From contig JAJEBG010000035.1 in NCBI GenBank assembly GCA_022824005.1, positions 1 through 64,000 of the forward strand: a stretch of 64,000 nt of DNA, given 5' to 3'. A program made the position numbers and the translations under genes. Positions within the stretch are counted from its first letter, which is position 1, and every line of letters begins with the position of its first letter. Positions 9,654 to 19,482 of this stretch are shown one piece after another. The DNA is from Paracoccaceae bacterium (GTDB lineage Bacteria; Pseudomonadota; Alphaproteobacteria; Rhodobacterales; Rhodobacteraceae). The notes beneath the pieces were generated by a model. That model searched no databases and was not told the origin of the DNA. It was given only the letters and a program-made list of their open reading frames with translations.

Positions 9654-9960
9654 TTTTTATCACTCCCAAATATTAATTCTCGGTCTATGCCTGAATGGTA
9701 AGAATGATTATGTGTGAAAGTCAACCGCAAATCATAATCCTCAACCGAAGCTCTGCATCCCTGTTCTTGAATGGGACAGGTGCGGGGCGGTCGTCTCGGC
9801 CGCCGTGACGAGACCGTCATTTGTCCATCTTAATGATAATTGGATTGCGTTGATGCTGTCGCTTCGTGGACGGCGAACCGCTCAACGCTGGCTGAAAGTG
9901 GTGCAAAATTTTACGTCATTCCAATAAATATTTTGAAATCAACGTATTGAAAAAATTATG
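9654..9960. other. AT-rich intergenic region between tctC and tRNA-Ser
   Basis: No gene is seen. An inverted repeat GTCTCG...CGAGAC at 9793-9814 could form a hairpin. The T-rich minus-strand sequence just past the tRNA (9945-9960) may end its transcription. The tctC promoter should lie here, but I could not place it. Confidence 0.4.
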
Positions 9961-10050
9961 TGGCGGAGATGGTGGGATTCGAACCCACGAGACGGTTTCC
10001 CGCCTACTCCCTTAGCAGGGGAGCGCCTTCGACCACTCGGCCACATCTCC
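9961..10050 (-). tRNA. tRNA-Ser (anticodon GCU)
   Basis: On the minus strand the sequence folds as a class II tRNA. The acceptor GGAGATG pairs with CATCTCC, the anticodon loop CTGCTAA gives GCU, a long variable arm is present (TAGGCGGGAAACCGTCTC), the T arm is GGGTTCGAATCCC, and the 3' CCA is encoded. It reads AGC/AGU codons. Its 3' end faces the accessory block at 1-9650, the side on which islands usually integrate. Confidence 0.97.
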
Positions 10051-10322
10051 AATATTGAGTTTATCCTGAATAGACACATCGATACAAGTGAAGTCATCAG
10101 ACTCGACTCGACAACCATCAAACCCCAGAGATGGAGTCCGAGCCCGGTCACTGTGCAATCATTTCAAGGGCGAACATTAATGCAGAGGGGCAATATCGAA
10201 TTCCCTTTGCGCACTGCTTTTGTTGACGGATGATTAAGTTAACATTATCACTTCTCACGATTGCCCGTTATGGATACAATCAGGTCGACGTGCCGACTGA
10301 CCGAAGTGTAAGAGATTCAATT

Positions 10323-11537
10323 ATGTTGGATGATACAGGAAAAGCTCCGATTATCGCGACCACGACTTTTTGCTGGAATGACCCCTTGAGGCTTAGCGAA
10401 CAGTTGCGAGAAGATGAACTGATGGTTCAATCGACGAGCCGTGACTTTGCTGATGCCCATTTGCGACGGCGCGTCAAAGACGATTACTTGAACGAAAATT
10501 CGGACAGATCCCTCTTTGAGAAAATGGGGGAAACGGGGCTTTTCGGTATTAACCTTGCTGAAGAATTTGGCGGCTCGGATTCAGGATATGTCAGTTACGG
10601 TCTTGCCGCGCGAGAAATTGAAAGAGTCGATTCTGGATATCGATCAATGATGAGCGTGCAATCATCATTGGTCATTTTTCCTATCTATGCGTTTGGTGAT
10701 GACCGGCAGCGAGAAAAATTCTTGCCAAAACTGGTCAGCGGTGAATGGATCGGATGTTTCGGATTGACAGAACCCGAGGCGGGTTCTGATGCTGGCAGTC
10801 TAAAGACCTATGCCACTCGGACGTCGTCGGGCTATCGAATAAATGGCACTAAAACTTGGATCTCTAATGCCCCAATGGCGGATGTCTTCGTGGTTTGGGC
10901 AAAATCCGAGGCTCATGATGACGCGATACGGGGATTTATCCTTCAGAAAGAAATGGACGGCCTCACCGCCCCTAAGATTGACGGAAAACTCTCGCTTCGA
11001 ACTTCCGTGACGGGCGAAATTATCATGTCGAATGTCGAGGTCGACGAGGCGCATTTGCTGCCTAATATATCGGGGTTGAAAGGACCATTCAGTTGCCTGA
11101 ACCGCGCCCGTTATGGGATCGCCTGGGGTACCATGGGAGCGGCTGAAGAATGCTGGATGTCGGCACGTTCTTACGGTCTTGACCGCAAACAGTTTGGACG
11201 CCCACTTGCGGCGACACAACTCTACCAGAAGAAACTCGCCGATATGCAAACTGAGATTACCCTGGGCCTACAAATGGCTTTGCGTCTTGGTCGATTGATT
11301 GACGATGGAAAAATGGCTCCAGAAATGATTTCGTTAGCCAAACGCAACAATTGTGGCAAAGCACTGGATATCGCTCGCGCCGCCCGAGACATGCACGGTG
11401 GAAATGGTATTCAAATTGATTACTCTGTCATGCGACATGCAATGAACTTGGAGACGGTGAATACTTACGAAGGTACCCACGATGTTCATGCGCTCATTCT
11501 GGGTCGCGCGCAGACGGGAATACATGCCTTTTTTTGA
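10323..11537 (+). CDS. Glutaryl-CoA dehydrogenase-like acyl-CoA dehydrogenase
   Basis: A 404-residue FAD enzyme of the acyl-CoA dehydrogenase family, closest in pattern to glutaryl-CoA dehydrogenase (GcdH), which oxidises and decarboxylates glutaryl-CoA to crotonyl-CoA. Visible features are [76 protein letters not shown] and the catalytic glutamate in [20 protein letters not shown] 10323 is taken as start because upstream in-frame sequence lacks family similarity. Only 14 bases separate it from preT, so it probably shares a transcript with the pyrimidine genes, an unexpected pairing. Confidence 0.85.
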   Translation: MLDDTGKAPIIATTTFCWNDPLRLSEQLREDELMVQSTSRDFADAHLRRRVKDDYLNENSDRSLFEKMGETGLFGINLAEEFGGSDSGYVSYGLAAREIERVDSGYRSMMSVQSSLVIFPIYAFGDDRQREKFLPKLVSGEWIGCFGLTEPEAGSDAGSLKTYATRTSSGYRINGTKTWISNAPMADVFVVWAKSEAHDDAIRGFILQKEMDGLTAPKIDGKLSLRTSVTGEIIMSNVEVDEAHLLPNISGLKGPFSCLNRARYGIAWGTMGAAEECWMSARSYGLDRKQFGRPLAATQLYQKKLADMQTEITLGLQMALRLGRLIDDGKMAPEMISLAKRNNCGKALDIARAARDMHGGNGIQIDYSVMRHAMNLETVNTYEGTHDVHALILGRAQTGIHAFF

Positions 11538-11551
11538 GTAGAGGGTGAAAA

Positions 11552-12889
11552 TTGAAAAACAGTGAAATGACATCCGGCGTGGTATCGGCTCGGTTGACAG
11601 ACGAGCAATATCAACGCAATTTTTCCGATGTACACTTGCCTTTGACGGCACATGAAGCCTCAATTGAGGCCGATCGTTGTTACTTTTGCTACGAAGCACC
11701 TTGTATTAGCGCCTGCCCGACAGAAATCGATATCCCTCTTTTCATTCGCCAGATCGCCACCGGGACCGCAGAAGCCGCCGCCAAGACCATCTTTGAGAGC
11801 AATATTTTAGGCGGTATCTGCGCTCGCGTCTGTCCTACCGAAACTCTTTGTGAAGAAGCCTGTGTCCGCGAGGAGGCCGAAGGTCAGCCCGTCGAAATCG
11901 GTCGTCTGCAACGATACGCCACCGATACATTGATGAATATTGATGAACATCCATTTGAACGGTCCGCTGACACGGGTCGGTCCATCGCGGTCATTGGTGC
12001 CGGGCCGGCTGGAATTGCCTGTGCCCATCGGCTCGCCATGAAAGGCAACCGAGTGAAAATATTTGAATGTTTGCCAAAAGGCGGCGGATTGAATGAATAC
12101 GGTATCGCCGCTTACAAGACCGTCGACTCCTTTGCGGCGCGCGAATTGCAATGGATTATGGGGATCGGTGGAATTGAAATTGAAACGGGTTGTGAACCTA
12201 TTGATAGCGAACAGCTTGATCACTTGCGGCAGTCATTTGATGCCGTATTCCTTGCTGTCGGTTTGAGAGGTGTCAACGCGCTCGACATCGGCGGTGATGA
12301 TATCGAAAATGTGGGCAATGCGGTGGATTTTATCGCCGGTCTTCGACAGGCGGAGGCCTTGAGTGAGATACCGGTGGGCCGGCAAGTCGTTGTCATCGGT
12401 GGCGGTATGACAGCCATTGATGCCGCGGTTCAAAGCCGCCTTCTAGGGGCCCAAGATGTCACCATCGCATATCGACGGTCACAGAGTGAAATGAGTGCCT
12501 CAAGGCATGAACAAGACTGGGCGACCTCAAAGGGGGTTCGTCTTCTCACCCAAGTTCGACCCGTGAGAATAATCGGGCGCGATAAAGTGCAAGAGGTCGA
12601 ATTGGAATATACCAAAACCAATGCCCAAGGCCATATCGTCGGAACCGGTGAAAATTTCCGCATTGGCGCAGACCTCGTGCTGCGTGCGATTGGTCAAAAA
12701 ATTGTTCAGATTTCCGATGTTCTGACCACCAAGGACGGAAAAATAAGTGTCAAAGGGGCTGGACGGACCAATCTCGCAGGTGTTTGGGCCGGCGGCGACT
12801 GTGCCGCTGGAGGTCAGGATCTAACTGTCACCGCGGTGGCCGAAGGTCGTGATGCGGCCGAAGATATTCATCAGGTTTTGAACAATTAA
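11552..12889 (+). CDS. preT: NAD-dependent dihydropyrimidine dehydrogenase, PreT subunit
   Basis: A 445-residue subunit that passes electrons between NADH and the catalytic PreA subunit in the reduction of uracil or thymine. The N-terminus carries the cysteine clusters for Fe-S centres (CYFCYEAPCISACP and GICARVCPTETLCEEAC). The FAD-binding GAGPAG lies near residue 150 and a second dinucleotide motif, VIGGGMTA, near residue 280. The C-terminus has the WAGGDCAAGGQDLTVTAVAEGR flavin motif. The TTG at 11552 is chosen because GAGGG sits about six bases upstream; ATG 11567 is an alternative. preA follows after 16 bases, the standard pairing for the heteromeric bacterial enzyme. Confidence 0.93.
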   Translation: MKNSEMTSGVVSARLTDEQYQRNFSDVHLPLTAHEASIEADRCYFCYEAPCISACPTEIDIPLFIRQIATGTAEAAAKTIFESNILGGICARVCPTETLCEEACVREEAEGQPVEIGRLQRYATDTLMNIDEHPFERSADTGRSIAVIGAGPAGIACAHRLAMKGNRVKIFECLPKGGGLNEYGIAAYKTVDSFAARELQWIMGIGGIEIETGCEPIDSEQLDHLRQSFDAVFLAVGLRGVNALDIGGDDIENVGNAVDFIAGLRQAEALSEIPVGRQVVVIGGGMTAIDAAVQSRLLGAQDVTIAYRRSQSEMSASRHEQDWATSKGVRLLTQVRPVRIIGRDKVQEVELEYTKTNAQGHIVGTGENFRIGADLVLRAIGQKIVQISDVLTTKDGKISVKGAGRTNLAGVWAGGDCAAGGQDLTVTAVAEGRDAAEDIHQVLNN

Positions 12890-12905
12890 AAAAGTGAGAT
12901 AAGAA

Positions 12906-14207
12906 ATGGTTTCCTTACGATCTGACTTTCTAGGAATCTCCTCGCCCAATCCATTTTGGTTGGCGTCAGCACCTCCGACGGACAAGGAATACAACGTGCG
13001 GCGGGCCTTCGAAGCCGGCTGGGGTGGAGTGGTCTGGAAAACACTCGGGCTTGATCCTCATATCGTCAATGTGAATGGTCCCCGTTATGGTGCCGTATGG
13101 GGACCTGATCGTCGATTGATGGGCCTCAACAATATCGAGCTGATTACTGACCGGCCTCTTGATGTCAATTTAGAAGAAATCAAAGATATCAAACGTGATT
13201 TTCCCGACAATGCCGTCGTTGTCAGTTTGATGGTCCCGTGTGAAGAACAATGCTGGCAGGATATTTTGACGCGCGTCGAGGATACGGGGGCTGATGGCGT
13301 CGAACTCAACTTTGGTTGTCCGCATGGTATGAGCGAGAGGGGAATGGGCGCGGCCGTTGGACAGGTGCCCGACTATATCAAAATGGTCACGGCTTGGGTC
13401 AAATCGTCCACCCATCTGCCCGTCATCGTAAAATTGACACCCAACATCACTGATATTCGCTATCCAGCGCGGGCTGCTAAGGCCGGTGGCGCTGACGCGG
13501 TCTCACTTATCAATACAATCTCTTCGATCACTGGCGTTGATCTTGACAATTTCTCTCCCGAACCCTCAATTGATGGCAAGGGCACACATGGCGGTTATTG
13601 TGGGCCAGCCGTGAAACCCATCGCGTTAAATATGGTGGCGGAAATCGCTCGTGATGAGCAGATGTCCAATTTACCCATCTCGGGCATCGGCGGTGTCACC
13701 ACGTGGCGAGACGCCGCCGAATTTATTTCCCTCGGATGTGGCAATGTGCAGGTTTGCACGGCGGCGATGACCTATGGGTTCCGGATTATTGAGGAACTCA
13801 ATGCCGGTTTGGCGCAGTGGATGAGAGAGAAAGGTTTCACTTCAATTGCTGACTTTCAGGGACGCGCCGTCCGCAATGTCACCGACTGGCAATTTCTCAA
13901 CTTGAACTTTGTCACAAAGGCGGAGATTGACCAAGATTTATGCATCAAATGTGGTCGATGCTATGCCGTATGCGAAGACACTTCACATCAGGCGATTGCC
14001 ATGAAGCCCAATCGAGTTTTTGAGGTCATTGATGAAGAATGCGTTGCCTGTAATTTGTGTATCAATGTCTGCCCCGTTGATGGCTGTATCACCATGCGGC
14101 AGTTAGCTCCGGGCGAAAAAGACTTGCGAACGGGGGAAACTATCAATGCCGATTACAGAAATTGGACTCAGCACCCAAATAACGTGGCGGCCAGCTCATC
14201 GGAATGA
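12906..14207 (+). CDS. preA: NAD-dependent dihydropyrimidine dehydrogenase, PreA catalytic subunit
   Basis: A 433-residue FMN enzyme that reduces uracil and thymine to the 5,6-dihydro forms, the first step of the reductive pathway. The TIM-barrel part shows ASAPPT, NFGCPHGMSERGMGAAVGQ, KLTPNITDI, SLINTISSITGVDLD, GGYCGPAVKPIALNMV and SGIGGVTTWRDAAEF. The C-terminus holds two 4Fe-4S motifs, CIKCGRCYAVC and CVACNLCINVCP. It follows preT by 16 bases in the same operon. The next three enzyme genes complete the route to malonate semialdehyde. Confidence 0.95.
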   Translation: MVSLRSDFLGISSPNPFWLASAPPTDKEYNVRRAFEAGWGGVVWKTLGLDPHIVNVNGPRYGAVWGPDRRLMGLNNIELITDRPLDVNLEEIKDIKRDFPDNAVVVSLMVPCEEQCWQDILTRVEDTGADGVELNFGCPHGMSERGMGAAVGQVPDYIKMVTAWVKSSTHLPVIVKLTPNITDIRYPARAAKAGGADAVSLINTISSITGVDLDNFSPEPSIDGKGTHGGYCGPAVKPIALNMVAEIARDEQMSNLPISGIGGVTTWRDAAEFISLGCGNVQVCTAAMTYGFRIIEELNAGLAQWMREKGFTSIADFQGRAVRNVTDWQFLNLNFVTKAEIDQDLCIKCGRCYAVCEDTSHQAIAMKPNRVFEVIDEECVACNLCINVCPVDGCITMRQLAPGEKDLRTGETINADYRNWTQHPNNVAASSSE

Positions 14208-14561
14208 AGTTGGAAACCGATTTTACAATGATCACCTTATTCGGCTAAAAGTCCGCCTTTTGGTGACTTGTCCGGACTCATGACCCAGTGTAGCCTTCAT
14301 GCCGTCTCGCTAGTCAGTCAATGCGAACCGCTAAATCCATTGTCTTCGTTCTAGATCGATTCAATGGAAATCACCCGAAGGCTCGAATAGGGAGTCCATA
14401 TTGATGAAGAAGCCACGAAAAGAGTCGCATTTTTCACATTCATTAAGTATGAGTTGAGCAACTGGCGGGGTCACATCAAACAACGATGATGGACAAGACC
14501 TCAGTTTTCATTCGGGGAATAGTTCACACTAGACCACCCCCCTTTTCGGAGGAGACAGATA
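14208..14561. other. Intergenic region between preA and the aminotransferase gene
   Basis: About 350 bases without a gene. A new promoter for the aminotransferase and following genes may lie here. GGAGGAG at the right edge is the ribosome site of the next gene. I found no convincing terminator or operator. Confidence 0.4.
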
Positions 14562-15890
14562 ATGCCGCTTGATCAGAATCAATGGCCAAATGATTTGCGT
14601 GCTTTTTGGCTTCCGTTTACCGCCAACCGACAGTTCAAAAAATCACCAAGACTGCTCGTCTCGGCTAACCGGATGCACTATCAATCTTCAGATGGACGAC
14701 ATGTGCTTGACGGCACTGCCGGTCTCTGGTGCTGCAACGCGGGACATAATAGCCCCCGAATCGTCGAAGCGATTCAAAAGCAGGTCGAGTCACTTGATTA
14801 TGCGCCGGCCTTTCAAATGAGCCATCCGCGGACATTTGAACTTTCCAATCGGATCATTGACTTGGCACCTCAGGGAATTGATCATGTCTTCTTTACCAAT
14901 TCAGGTTCTGAATCGGTTGAGTCAGCGCTGAAAATTGCAATTGCTTACCATCGGGCGCGAGGCGAGGGTCAGAGAACCCGCTTGATTGGACGTGAACGTG
15001 GCTACCATGGCGTTAATTTTGGCGGCATATCGGTCGGAGGCATGGTCAACAATCGACGTGTCTATGGCTCTCTGTTGAATGGTGTCGATCATATACGTGA
15101 CACGCACATCCCTGAAAAAAACGCCTTCTCGCGTGGACAACCGAAGCATGGAGCCGAGCGAGCCGACGATTTAGAGCGGCTGATCGCCCTGCACGGTGCC
15201 GATACGATTGCGGCCTTGATCATTGAACCTGTCGCTGGATCAACCGGCGTTTTGGTGCCCCCGATTGGTTATCTTGAGCGTATCCATGAAATCTGTTCCA
15301 AACACGGCATCCTATTGATTTTTGATGAGGTTATCTGTGGATTTGGTCGTCTTGGCGATTCCTTTGCTGCCAATTATTTTGGCCTCACACCGGATATGAT
15401 CACCTGTGCCAAAGGTTTGACCAATGGCATTATTCCGATGGGCGCGGTCTTAACCTCTTCTGAAATCCATGATGCTTTCATGACCGGTCCTGAACATTTG
15501 ATCGAACTCTTCCACGGATACACCTATTCAGGTAATCCGGTGGCTTGTGCGGCTGGGCTCGCGGCACTTGAGACCTATCGCGTCGATGGATTATTCGAGA
15601 GGGCGGCGAGTCTTGCGCCCTATTGGGAAGAGGCGATCCATTCGATGAAGGGAATGAACCACGTCATTGATATTCGTAACATCGGTCTGATGGGCGCGAT
15701 TGAGTTGGCCCCGCGAGATGGTTTGCCATCGCAAAGGGCGTTTGATGCCTTCCTGCAAGCCTTTGAGAAAGGGTTATTGATCCGCGTGACTGCCGATGTA
15801 ATCGCGTTATCACCACCATTGATCGCCGAGAAGGAAGATATTGACACCATCTTCAGCATTCTTACGGAAGTCTTGCAAGGATTGGATTGA
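14562..15890 (+). CDS. Class III aminotransferase, probable beta-alanine:pyruvate transaminase
   Basis: A 442-residue PLP enzyme of the omega-amino-acid transaminase group. Landmarks are LDGTAGLWCCNAGH, FFTNSGSESVESALKIA, ERGYHGVNFGG, the PLP-contacting LIFDEVICGFGRLG, the Schiff-base lysine in CAKGLTNG, and FHGYTYSGNPVACAAGLA. The opening (LRAFWLPFTANRQFKKSPRL) is typical of beta-alanine:pyruvate transaminases. In context it should convert beta-alanine, the end product of uracil breakdown, to malonate semialdehyde (and 3-aminoisobutyrate from thymine). GGAGGAG lies just upstream of the ATG. The hydrolase gene follows about 20 bases downstream. Confidence 0.9.
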   Translation: MPLDQNQWPNDLRAFWLPFTANRQFKKSPRLLVSANRMHYQSSDGRHVLDGTAGLWCCNAGHNSPRIVEAIQKQVESLDYAPAFQMSHPRTFELSNRIIDLAPQGIDHVFFTNSGSESVESALKIAIAYHRARGEGQRTRLIGRERGYHGVNFGGISVGGMVNNRRVYGSLLNGVDHIRDTHIPEKNAFSRGQPKHGAERADDLERLIALHGADTIAALIIEPVAGSTGVLVPPIGYLERIHEICSKHGILLIFDEVICGFGRLGDSFAANYFGLTPDMITCAKGLTNGIIPMGAVLTSSEIHDAFMTGPEHLIELFHGYTYSGNPVACAAGLAALETYRVDGLFERAASLAPYWEEAIHSMKGMNHVIDIRNIGLMGAIELAPRDGLPSQRAFDAFLQAFEKGLLIRVTADVIALSPPLIAEKEDIDTIFSILTEVLQGLD

Positions 15891-15912
15891 TAATGGGGAG
15901 GATAGCCCGACA

Positions 15913-17157
15913 GTGTTGACAGACAATCTCAGAATTGACGCCAACCGTCTTTGGGACTCCATTATGGAGATGGCCAAAATTGCCCCTGGCGTCGCGGGCG
16001 GCAGTAACCGACAGACACTGACCGATGGTGATAAGGAAGGGCGTGAGCTTTTCCAGACTTGGTGCAAAGATGCCGGCCTTTCGGTCGGTGTGGACCGTAT
16101 GGGATCGATGTTTGCGACTCGTGAGGGAGAGGATTCCGATGCCCTGCCCGTTTATGTGGGCTCACATCTCGATACGCAACCGACAGGCGGAAAGTTTGAT
16201 GGCGTGTTGGGAGTCCTCGCCGGGTTAGAAATTGTTCGAACCTTGAATGATCTCGGCGTGAAGACCAAACATCCAATCGTGGTCACCAACTGGACTAATG
16301 AGGAAGGAACCCGGTTTGCGCCCGCCATGCTCGCGTCTGGTGTTTTTGCGGGCATCCACGATGAAGAATGGGCCTATGAGCGAGTTGACAATGACGGCAA
16401 GACATTTGGCAATGAGTTGAAGAGAATTGGTTGGCAAGGCGATGAAGCGACAGGGGGGCGCAAAATGCATGCCTTCTTTGAACTTCATATCGAACAGGGT
16501 CCGATCCTCGAAGCCGAAGGCAAGGATATCGGTGTCGTGACCCACGGCCAAGGATTGTCTTGGACAGAGGTGACCATCACGGGCAAAGATAGTCACACTG
16601 GCTCCACGCCCATGCCCATGCGGCGCAATGCCGGCCTCGGCATGGCGCGTATTCTTGATTTTGTCAATACAATGGCTTTTGATCATGCCCCGCACGCGGT
16701 GGGGGCCGCAGGTCATATTGAAGTCTACCCAAATTCCCGAAATGTGATCCCCGGGCGAGTTGTTTTCACCGTTGATCTCCGCTCACCAAACCTAGATATA
16801 CTAACCGAGATGGGAGATCGTTTGAGACATGAAGGTCGCAAGATCTGCGATTCTCTTGATCTGGAAGTCACCTTTGAAAAGGTGGGCGGGTTTGATCCGG
16901 TCGAATTTGATACCGAATGTGTCACCGCCGTCAGAGAGGCCGCGGAGAAACTTGGTTATTCTCATCGTGACCTCATTTCGGGGGCTGGACATGATGCCTG
17001 CTGGATCAACCGTGTCGCCCCTACAGCGATGGTTATGTGCCCATGCGTCGATGGACTTTCCCATAACGAAGCTGAAGATATAAGTCTTGATTGGGCCAAA
17101 GCCGGAACCGATGTTCTGTTTCACGCGGTTGTCGAAAGAGCCGAAATTGTTTCATGA
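15913..17157 (+). CDS. Beta-ureidopropionase / N-carbamoyl-amino-acid amidohydrolase
   Basis: A 414-residue metal-dependent hydrolase of the M20 / allantoate amidohydrolase family. In this cluster it should release ammonia and CO2 from N-carbamoyl-beta-alanine. Metal ligands are visible in GSHLDTQPTGGKFDGVLGVL, TNEEGTRFAPAMLAS, FFELHIEQGPILE and the C-terminal SGAGHDACWI with DGLSHNEAED; the dimerisation-domain motif TGKDSHTGSTPMPMRRNAG is intact. The GTG at 15913 is chosen because upstream in-frame codons overlap the aminotransferase end without family similarity, and a GGGGAGG lies 12 bases upstream. The next gene encodes the enzyme that makes its substrate. Confidence 0.9.
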   Translation: MLTDNLRIDANRLWDSIMEMAKIAPGVAGGSNRQTLTDGDKEGRELFQTWCKDAGLSVGVDRMGSMFATREGEDSDALPVYVGSHLDTQPTGGKFDGVLGVLAGLEIVRTLNDLGVKTKHPIVVTNWTNEEGTRFAPAMLASGVFAGIHDEEWAYERVDNDGKTFGNELKRIGWQGDEATGGRKMHAFFELHIEQGPILEAEGKDIGVVTHGQGLSWTEVTITGKDSHTGSTPMPMRRNAGLGMARILDFVNTMAFDHAPHAVGAAGHIEVYPNSRNVIPGRVVFTVDLRSPNLDILTEMGDRLRHEGRKICDSLDLEVTFEKVGGFDPVEFDTECVTAVREAAEKLGYSHRDLISGAGHDACWINRVAPTAMVMCPCVDGLSHNEAEDISLDWAKAGTDVLFHAVVERAEIVS

Positions 17158-17218
17158 GACGAATGGGCCGCTATCAATGGCAAAAACGCAATAAGTCTTG
17201 AGAGAAAGCGAGTCCATC

Positions 17219-18679
17219 ATGTCGAAAGTTATTAAAGGTGGAACCGTCGTTACAGCTGACAGAACGTGGTCAGCGGATGTCAAGATTGAAGGGGAGAAAA
17301 TCGTCGACATTGGTCGTGACCTCAAAGGTGACCGTTATGTTGATGCGCAAGGGGCTTATGTGATGCCGGGCGGCATTGACCCCCACACGCATCTTGAGAT
17401 GCCTTTCATGGGCACCACGGCGGCCGAAACATTTGAGTCAGGAACGTGGGCGGCCGCTGTCGGTGGGACCACCATGCTGGTGGATTTTTGCCTCCCCGGA
17501 GAAGATGGCTCTATCAAGAATGCGATTAACGAGTGGCACCGTAAATCAACACCGCAAATTTGCGCTGACATCGGTTACCATATGGCCATCACTGGCTGGA
17601 ATGAGGCGATTTTTAATGAAATGAGCGATGCTGTCGATATGGGCGTCAATTCATTCAAGCATTTTATGGCCTACAAGGGCGCTCTTATGGTTGATGATGA
17701 CGAACTCTTTGCCTCATTTAACCGCTGTCGTGAACTCGGTGCACTGCCGATGGTACACGCCGAAAATGGCGATATTGTCGCCGAACTCCAACAAAAATAT
17801 CTCGCCATGGGTATGACCGGACCCGAAGGCCATGCCCACTCGCGCCCCCCCGAGGTAGAGGGCGAGGCGGCCAATCGAGCCATCATGATTGCCGATGCCG
17901 CGGGCGTTCCTCTCTATATCGTTCATGTCTCGTGCGAGCAGGCTCATGAGGCCATTCGTCGGGCACGGCAGAAAGGTATGCGCGTCTATGGCGAGCCCCT
18001 CATCCAATTCCTTACACTTGATGAGAGCGAGTATTTCTCAACTGATTGGGAACACGCAGCCCGCCGAGTAATGTCACCTCCATTCCGCTCTAAAGAACAT
18101 CAGGAGGGTTTGTGGAACGGGCTGGCCGCCGGCTCGCTTCAGGTCGTTGCCACCGATCATGCGGCCTTCACCACCGAACAGAAACGCATGGGGCGAGAGA
18201 ATTTTACTCTCATTCCCAATGGCACCGGTGGCCTTGAGGAACGCATGGCAGTGCTGTGGACTGAAGGCGTTGAAACCGGACGCCTCACCCTCAATGAATT
18301 TGTCGCTGTCACCTCTAGCAATATCGCCAAGATCCTCAACATTTACCCCACTAAAGGGGCTCTTCTTCCCGGTGCCGACGCCGATATCGTAGTGTGGGAT
18401 CCTAAAATCCACAAAACTATTACCGCGACAAGTCACAAGTCGGTTTTGGATTACAATGTTTTTGAAGGTTTTGATGTCAAGGCGCAGGCCCGTTACACAA
18501 TGTCACGCGGCGACGTGATCTGGGCGTGGGGACAAAATTCTCAACCTCAGCCCGGCCGCGGCCGCTTTGTGCCCCGTCCTCCCTTCCCAGCTCCGCATGC
18601 CGCTCTTGCCAAATGGAAGGATATCCATCAACCGAGAAAAGTTGAACGCGACCCCCTTCATATCCCATCTGGAATTTAA
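17219..18679 (+). CDS. hydA: Dihydropyrimidinase (hydantoinase family)
   Basis: A 486-residue amidohydrolase that opens the ring of dihydrouracil or dihydrothymine to the N-carbamoyl beta-amino acid. It has the binuclear zinc site: GGIDPHTHLEMPFMG, the carbamylated lysine in FKHFMAYKGALMVDD, HAENGD, YIVHVSCEQA and the aspartate in ATDHAAFTTEQK. The ATG at 17219 matches the usual family start (SKVIKGGTVVTADR); the upstream in-frame ATG at 17198 adds only seven residues. The order after this gene, an ABC importer, suggests uptake and breakdown are co-expressed. Confidence 0.95.
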   Translation: MSKVIKGGTVVTADRTWSADVKIEGEKIVDIGRDLKGDRYVDAQGAYVMPGGIDPHTHLEMPFMGTTAAETFESGTWAAAVGGTTMLVDFCLPGEDGSIKNAINEWHRKSTPQICADIGYHMAITGWNEAIFNEMSDAVDMGVNSFKHFMAYKGALMVDDDELFASFNRCRELGALPMVHAENGDIVAELQQKYLAMGMTGPEGHAHSRPPEVEGEAANRAIMIADAAGVPLYIVHVSCEQAHEAIRRARQKGMRVYGEPLIQFLTLDESEYFSTDWEHAARRVMSPPFRSKEHQEGLWNGLAAGSLQVVATDHAAFTTEQKRMGRENFTLIPNGTGGLEERMAVLWTEGVETGRLTLNEFVAVTSSNIAKILNIYPTKGALLPGADADIVVWDPKIHKTITATSHKSVLDYNVFEGFDVKAQARYTMSRGDVIWAWGQNSQPQPGRGRFVPRPPFPAPHAALAKWKDIHQPRKVERDPLHIPSGI

Positions 18680-18702
18680 ATTCCCTGCAACGCTGATAAC
18701 AT

Positions 18703-19482
18703 ATGTCCAATTTTGTCATTGAATCGAAAGATTTATGTCTAAATTTTTACACTCGTGACGGCGCAATTGAAGCCCTCAAAGATGTCAATCTTTCAGTGGA
18801 ACGGGGTGAGTTTGTTTCTCTTATTGGGCCTTCGGGTTGTGGCAAAACCACTTTTCTTCGTGTGGTCGCCGCTTTGGAGGAGCCCACTTCTGGTCATGTC
18901 ACGGTCAATGGTTTGTCGCCCGATATGGCGCGCAAGAGCCGCGCTTATGGCTATGTCTTTCAAGCCGCCGGCCTTTATCCATGGCGAACAATTATGGCTA
19001 ATGTTCAATTGCCCTTGGAAATCATGGGATTTGACCGCGCTGAAAGAATCGACCGGGCGCAATCGGTGATTGACCTGGTTGGCTTATCTGGATTTGAGAA
19101 ACGGTTTCCATGGCAACTCTCGGGGGGCATGCAACAGCGCGCCTCGATTGCTCGCGCTCTGGCTTTTGATGCCGATATTCTTCTCATGGATGAACCCTTC
19201 GGTGCCCTTGATGAGATTGTCCGCGACCGACTTAATGAACAACTTTTGGACTTGTGGCAAAAGACCGGGAAAACCATTGGATTTGTCACCCATTCCATTC
19301 CTGAAGCCGTTTATCTTTCGACGCGCATCATCGTCATGAGTCCTCGCCCGGGGCGCATCACATCCATCATTGAAAGCCGCTTGCCAAACGAGAGGCCTCT
19401 GGAAATCAGGGACTCCCCGGAATTTATCGCGATGGCTCAGCAAGTTCGCGCCGCTTTGCGCTCCGGCACCACAGATGACTAG
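18703..19482 (+). CDS. ABC importer ATPase (nitrate/taurine/thiamine-precursor class)
   Basis: A 259-residue ATP-binding subunit with Walker A GPSGCGKTT, Q-loop FQAAGLYPWRT, signature LSGGMQQR, Walker B ILLMDEPFGALD and the H-loop FVTHSIPEA. These match the SsuB/TauB group. It energises the two permeases encoded next. Its last codons overlap the first permease by eight bases (ATGACTAG). Placement directly after the dihydropyrimidinase gene points to import of a pyrimidine or dihydropyrimidine, an inference from context. Confidence 0.93.
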   Translation: MSNFVIESKDLCLNFYTRDGAIEALKDVNLSVERGEFVSLIGPSGCGKTTFLRVVAALEEPTSGHVTVNGLSPDMARKSRAYGYVFQAAGLYPWRTIMANVQLPLEIMGFDRAERIDRAQSVIDLVGLSGFEKRFPWQLSGGMQQRASIARALAFDADILLMDEPFGALDEIVRDRLNEQLLDLWQKTGKTIGFVTHSIPEAVYLSTRIIVMSPRPGRITSIIESRLPNERPLEIRDSPEFIAMAQQVRAALRSGTTDD

